Positions 61,644-64,000 of a DNA stretch of 64,000 bases are shown one piece after another. Within the stretch, counting starts at the first letter, position 1. Every line of letters begins with the position of its first letter. The notes under the pieces are model-generated. The model did no database searches. It was given only the letters and a program-made list of their open reading frames with translations, and had not been told where the DNA came from. The DNA comes from Schlesneria paludicola DSM 18645 (GTDB taxonomy: Bacteria > Planctomycetota > Planctomycetia > Planctomycetales > Planctomycetaceae): assembly GCA_945876035.1 (NCBI GenBank), contig CAMCMU010000014.1:23153-87152 (forward strand). The letters are read 5' to 3'. Both the position numbers and the translations under genes were made by a program.

Positions 61644-63167
61644 TTACTTGCCGAAGAGCTTGCTAGTTGTGCCGTCCGATGACTGTGGAGCCGATTTCTT
61701 TTTCTTATCGAACAAGTCGGAGGTCTTTCCATCGGACGTTCGATCCCCGATGGATTCATTGCTTGAGGAACTGGCGGCACCGGCTTTCAACGTATAGGGG
61801 CGCAGATCACCCGGACGGAATAAGCGTCTTTTCGATAGGTAGCCAATATGAGCGAGGAAATCTGTGAACTTGACGACACGCACGCCATTGACACGTGCCT
61901 CGGATAGGAGATCTTTGTTCTGTTTTCCGATTTTTGCGGCGATCTCTTTTTCCTTGACTCCCACTATCTGGCTTGCGTCTGGGATGTCGCTAACAACAAG
62001 AAACTTGGTTTGTACGGTAATCTTACCACCGGCGGGAATTCGCTCCCCTTCATCATTGATTTCATTGTCAAGAATACATCCAGAAACGGCCAACATTCGC
62101 CGGAACTCTTCTCGATCACTTCGTCCGTCGTTATCGAGATCAATCGGCCCGACAATCGATATTTTTTCAATCAGACCGGGACTCCAAATCGGCGTATAAA
62201 TCAAATCACCAGGAACGATGGGCCGAGTCAGATCACTTTGGATAACCCGCGCTACAGCCAGATGGGCATCAATCAGTTGTGTCACTTCGATCCTCGCTTT
62301 GACATCCTCGGCGCCACGTCCGACTCCGCTCCCTTCCTTCGAATACACTCCAAAGGTCATTCGTGTCTTCAGGCCATCTGCCTGGCCGAGATCGATATAG
62401 ACGGAGTTGGTCGTGGTATCGATCCGACGAATATAGCCGTCGGGTTCTTCAAAACTGATCATTTCCAAAGCGTCAATTTTCCCCTTCATGAAGTCGATCC
62501 GATTTTCGAGATCGACAACATCTTTTTGTAATTTTTTTCGCTCATTGGTACGCGATTCCCGCTCTTGGGCGAGGTCCGCAAGCGACTGATTATTTTCCGC
62601 ATTTAAGCGATCGACCTCCTTCTGCTTTGTGGTCAATCGCTCGTTGCTATTTGAAATCACGTCTCGCTTGTCAGCCTCGGATTTCTCTTGCGCGCTGCGA
62701 TGTAAGTCGATTTGCGAATTCAAGCGACTCTGTTGATCCTTTAAGTTCTTTTGCAAGTCTGCAACCGAAGTGATCTTTGATGCAACGTCAGAGCGAGAGG
62801 CATCCAGTGCCTCTCGCAATTTTTGTAGGGTCTCGGCGTAATTCACACCCGATAAATCTTGCCCAAAGTCATTGATGTCCTTCTTGGCTGCACCACTGAC
62901 AGATGTTGGGTTAGTCGGATTTGACGGATCCAATACCGTTTCAAATTTTTGGCCAGTCAAGTTTTTCAAGGCTTGGACCTCATCATCCATTTTTTTGATG
63001 GCCTGATTTTGGCTGCTGGATTTGCCTTCCAGTTCCGCAATTTTTGCGGCGCGATCAGAGTATTCGCGGTGAAACATGTAGGTCGTAATGCCCAGCACAA
63101 CGGATAGAATGACGAATGAAATCAGAGCGAAATGAACAGGACCCGGCTTATTGGAAGCGGCAGCCAT
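61644..63167 (-). CDS. Long membrane-anchored coiled-coil protein with beta domain, unknown function
   Basis: A 507-residue protein on the minus strand. It has a membrane helix at about 11-31 (VHFALISFVILSVVLGITTY) and a coiled coil at about 35-235 (RAAKIAELEGKSSSQNQAIK; SNERLTTKQKEVDRLNAENN; ERKKLQKDVVDLENRIDFMK). A beta-rich domain at about 243-335 follows (PDGYIRRIDTTTNSVYIDLG, QADGLKTRMTFGVYSKEG, RPIVPGDLIYTPIWSPG). The next part (about 335-450) includes SIVGPIDLDNDGRSDREEFR and GKITVQTKFLVVSDIPDASQ, which recalls BRCT-like or OmpA-like folds without a match I can name. The tail is Ser/Lys-rich. The beta domain resembles that of the mre-linked protein B, suggesting a shared envelope role. 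Confidence 0.78.
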   Translation of the reverse strand: MAAASNKPGPVHFALISFVILSVVLGITTYMFHREYSDRAAKIAELEGKSSSQNQAIKKMDDEVQALKNLTGQKFETVLDPSNPTNPTSVSGAAKKDINDFGQDLSGVNYAETLQKLREALDASRSDVASKITSVADLQKNLKDQQSRLNSQIDLHRSAQEKSEADKRDVISNSNERLTTKQKEVDRLNAENNQSLADLAQERESRTNERKKLQKDVVDLENRIDFMKGKIDALEMISFEEPDGYIRRIDTTTNSVYIDLGQADGLKTRMTFGVYSKEGSGVGRGAEDVKARIEVTQLIDAHLAVARVIQSDLTRPIVPGDLIYTPIWSPGLIEKISIVGPIDLDNDGRSDREEFRRMLAVSGCILDNEINDEGERIPAGGKITVQTKFLVVSDIPDASQIVGVKEKEIAAKIGKQNKDLLSEARVNGVRVVKFTDFLAHIGYLSKRRLFRPGDLRPYTLKAGAASSSSNESIGDRTSDGKTSDLFDKKKKSAPQSSDGTTSKLFGK

Positions 63168-63955
63168 GGAAAAATCCTTCGGACAGCGAATCGTTTTGAG
63201 CTACTGATCAAACGGTCGGTGGAGCAGACGGGAGGCGAAATATTGAGGGATGGAGCCCAAACCGAGTAGCGTGTGGCTCATTATGTGTTGCGAGGTTCAG
63301 TGTAAGTCGTGCTTTTTTCGAGTCAAGCGCCTCTTTCCGAGACGTGAAATCTTCTCCGAATTTCGATCCACTCCATTCGGATCCGTCACCAGTACCAAAA
63401 ACACCAACTTAAGCCCTAGTAGGGGTCTCTCGTCCCAAGAGTTTCCCCTTTCAGTTTCGGTTGATACGGGGGGGGCGGCCGCATGGAAAGACTGCGTCCG
63501 TACAAAGCTTCACTGACTCAATGTAGATCACGCGGATTCCGCCGGTTGTTAAGGCGAAAGACACGATGACCGGATCAGCCCAATAACCCCTGTCATCGAG
63601 GGTTCGTCTGACTCCATTGGCCGACTTGCAATTGCGAGGACTTCAAAACCGAATGTTGTCAGGATGGTTCCTGATTTCCTGATTTTGCAGAACGCTTCGC
63701 CGGCGTGACTCACCACGGTACGCCAGTCCGATCCCTTGCGAACGGCTGGAATCGGTGGCGGGTTTTCAGGGTGGCGACGCACGATCGGTTCTTCCGGCGG
63801 AATCCGGAAAATCCATGCCGGTCAGACTCTGCCAACGCGACCCTTCAGGATGCTAGGAGCCCGTGGTGAAAGTCACTGCTGACGGTTGACGGGAATGAGA
63901 ATGGCGCTAGGCTGTCGTCGCGGTGGTTGGTTGGGAAGTCACGGAGGTGGTTTCG
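63168..63955. other. Gene-poor region before the right-edge transposase
   Basis: This 788-base stretch has no recognisable gene. A minus-strand frame of 77 codons (63549-63782) is not called. The left end of the edge transposon probably lies within about 63840-63955, but its inverted repeat cannot be confirmed without the other end. Confidence 0.4.
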
Positions 63956-64000
63956 ATGGCGATGGGACGGCGGAAGCAGGAGCGTCAGGAGGGGTTGTTC
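63956..64000 (+). CDS. Start of an IS1182-like transposase, cut by window edge
   Basis: Fifteen codons (MAMGRRKQERQEGLF) run off the right edge. They match the start of the decayed transposase at 41194 (MAMGHWQTEQQQEFW) in both protein pattern and DNA (ATGGCGATGGGAC). The element is therefore of the same family and may be an intact copy. A short N-terminus is all the evidence, so whether it is functional is unknown. Confidence 0.6.
   Translation, partial: MAMGRRKQERQEGLF

Noticed and set aside
63549..63782. 77-codon minus-strand frame near the right edge
   Set aside because: No recognisable product or start signal. Could be a fragment but not supportable.

Overview
The window looks like chromosome of a member of the Planctomycetota, possibly a Schlesneria/Gimesia-type lineage. 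That is inferred from gene content: a DUF1559 pseudopilin with the H-X9-DG C-terminus, a DUF1080 hydrolase, a DUF1501 relic, an MFS/PlsC/Aas-type fusion, and long secreted or anchored proteins of unknown function. GC is moderate. Genes are loosely packed, with many intergenic gaps of 300-1000 bases. No rRNA, tRNA or CRISPR array was found.

Left third (1-27.8 kb), on the minus strand: glutamate synthase large subunit (cut by the left edge), a LysR regulator, and a SixA-type phosphatase downstream of polyphosphate kinase 1. A divergent plus-strand cluster follows: DUF350 membrane protein, YgiB-like lipoprotein and YgiC-like ATP-grasp protein. Next come a secreted single-heme protein, a gene-poor stretch, an ArnT-like glycosyltransferase, a two-component system with a sigma-54 activator, the large MFS-acyltransferase-ligase fusion, a DUF1080 protein, a secreted beta-helix protein, an Mrp ATPase without the usual Cys pair, and a second membrane glycosyltransferase.

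Middle (28-44 kb): a DUF2946-like Cys/His-rich protein, a parS-like palindrome, the DUF1559 protein and a decayed IS3-type element. These are followed by folP, a short-chain dehydrogenase, an A-type Fe-S carrier, a GT2 glycosyltransferase, a TlpA-like thioredoxin, a conserved 465-residue protein, relics of DUF1501 and Tm-1-like (UPF0261) genes, a decayed DDE transposon, and an AbgT-type transporter. This part carries most of the mobile and decaying DNA.

Right third (44-64 kb): a membrane-anchored DUF11-repeat protein is divergent from a small heat-shock protein gene. The heat-shock gene leads into two tandem proteins that share one architecture (zinc ribbon, one membrane helix, STN-like C-terminus). 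Two unknown proteins follow. Then comes a rod-shape/elongasome cluster: two coiled-coil membrane proteins with related N-termini, a 46-residue membrane protein, MreB, MreC, MreD and PBP2. An AlkA-type glycosylase comes next, and then a convergent gene for a long coiled-coil protein whose C-terminal domain resembles that of one of the mre-linked proteins. A transposase gene of the same type as the decayed DDE element starts at the right edge.

The best candidate for an undescribed system is the group of coiled-coil/beta-domain membrane proteins and the 46-residue protein placed with mreBCD-PBP2. Second is the pair of zinc-ribbon/STN membrane proteins behind Hsp20.
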